A stretch of 5,188 nucleotides of DNA from contig JAFAHB010000250.1 in the NCBI GenBank assembly GCA_019237435.1, positions 1-5,188 of the forward strand, written 5' to 3'. A model generated the notes under the pieces. That model was not told the origin of the DNA and ran no database searches. It saw only the letters and a program-made list of their open reading frames with translations. This document shows, piece by piece, positions 5,011 through 5,188 of the stretch; the first letter of the stretch is position 1, and the number at the start of each line of letters is the position of its first letter. This DNA is from Vulcanimicrobiota bacterium (lineage in GTDB: Bacteria; Vulcanimicrobiota; Vulcanimicrobiia; Vulcanimicrobiales; Vulcanimicrobiaceae). The translations under genes and the position numbers were made by a program.

Positions 5011-5188
5011 TCAGGGACGCGTCGTGGCCAGCGCTTGCGAGCCCAGCATCTGCACTTTGACGCCATTATCGGATAGAATCGTCCCTTCGACACGTTGCAG
5101 TTCGACGACGGCTTTGTTGAGATCGGTTTGCGCCTGCAGCTCCTGACCGCGCGCCTGCTCGAGCTCGACTTGACGCTGCAGCACCAAG
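5011..5188 (-). CDS. TolC-like outer-membrane efflux protein, C-terminal fragment (start outside window)
   Basis: The minus strand reads 58 residues to a TGA whose complement is at 5011-5013. The segment begins LVLQRQVELEQARGQELQA, then QTDLNKAVVELQRVEGTILSDNG, then a short polar tail ending QALATTRP. The pattern of a long amphipathic helix followed by DLNKAVVELQRVEGT is typical of the last helix of outer-membrane efflux (OEP/TolC) proteins, where the final periplasmic hairpin ends. Such proteins form the trimeric outer-membrane channel of RND or type I export systems and imply an outer membrane. The gene converges on hpnI with 19 nt between stops. Substrate and pump partners would lie beyond the right edge. 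The call rests on a short segment, so the family is likely and the role is open. Confidence 0.75.
   Translation of the reverse strand, partial: LVLQRQVELEQARGQELQAQTDLNKAVVELQRVEGTILSDNGVKVQMLGSQALATTRP

Noticed and set aside
5084..5092. CCTTCGACA, resembling the left part of the palindromic repeat
   Set aside because: It lies in the conserved QRVEGT codons of the TolC-like gene and lacks the GCTCAGG arm, so it is a chance match.
4673..5146. Plus-strand open frame running from hpnI into the minus-strand gene
   Set aside because: It is out of frame with hpnI, Arg-rich, and crosses a convergent gene boundary. No domain is recognisable.

Overview
The window is a compact, high-GC bacterial segment. 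It holds seven plus-strand genes in a row, the first cut by the window edge, and the tail of one minus-strand gene. The mix points to a diderm (Gram-negative-type) bacterium that also carries opcA. OpcA is best known from cyanobacteria and actinobacteria, whereas a TolC-type outer-membrane protein and the HpnI/HpnK hopanoid pair argue against an actinobacterium. The combination and the high GC suggest an environmental lineage such as Ca. Eremiobacterota (WPS-2) or a deep relative. That assignment is inference and was not tested.

Region 1 (1-2394) is an oxidative pentose phosphate operon: the C-terminal part of zwf (glucose-6-phosphate dehydrogenase), opcA (its assembly/activation protein) and pgl (6-phosphogluconolactonase). 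The gaps are 12 and 2 nt and Shine-Dalgarno sequences are clear. Together these cover glucose 6-phosphate to 6-phosphogluconate, with NADPH production.

Region 2 (2395-3002) begins with a 51-nt gap. It holds an 8-bp inverted repeat across the pgl stop and an AT-rich promoter/operator with three short palindromes at 12-13 bp spacing. A mazEF-type toxin-antitoxin pair follows, the two genes overlapping by 4 nt.

Region 3 (3003-4991) is hpnK (a YdjC-family deacetylase) followed by hpnI (a membrane glycosyltransferase), two of the three enzymes that elaborate bacteriohopanetetrol towards its cyclitol ether. hpnK starts at the base right after the mazF stop, so the hopanoid genes look like the distal part of the toxin-antitoxin operon. 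Each hopanoid gene ends inside a copy of a related short palindromic repeat, which supplies its last codons and its TGA stop.

Region 4 (4992-5188) is a 19-nt convergent gap and the C-terminus of a minus-strand TolC-like outer-membrane efflux protein.

I see no RNA gene, CRISPR array, insertion sequence or prophage. The observations most worth a second look are the fusion of a toxin-antitoxin operon to hopanoid genes, the repeat-supplied stop codons, the stacked operator with a nearly leaderless mazE start, and a substitution at the usual catalytic arginine of MazF.
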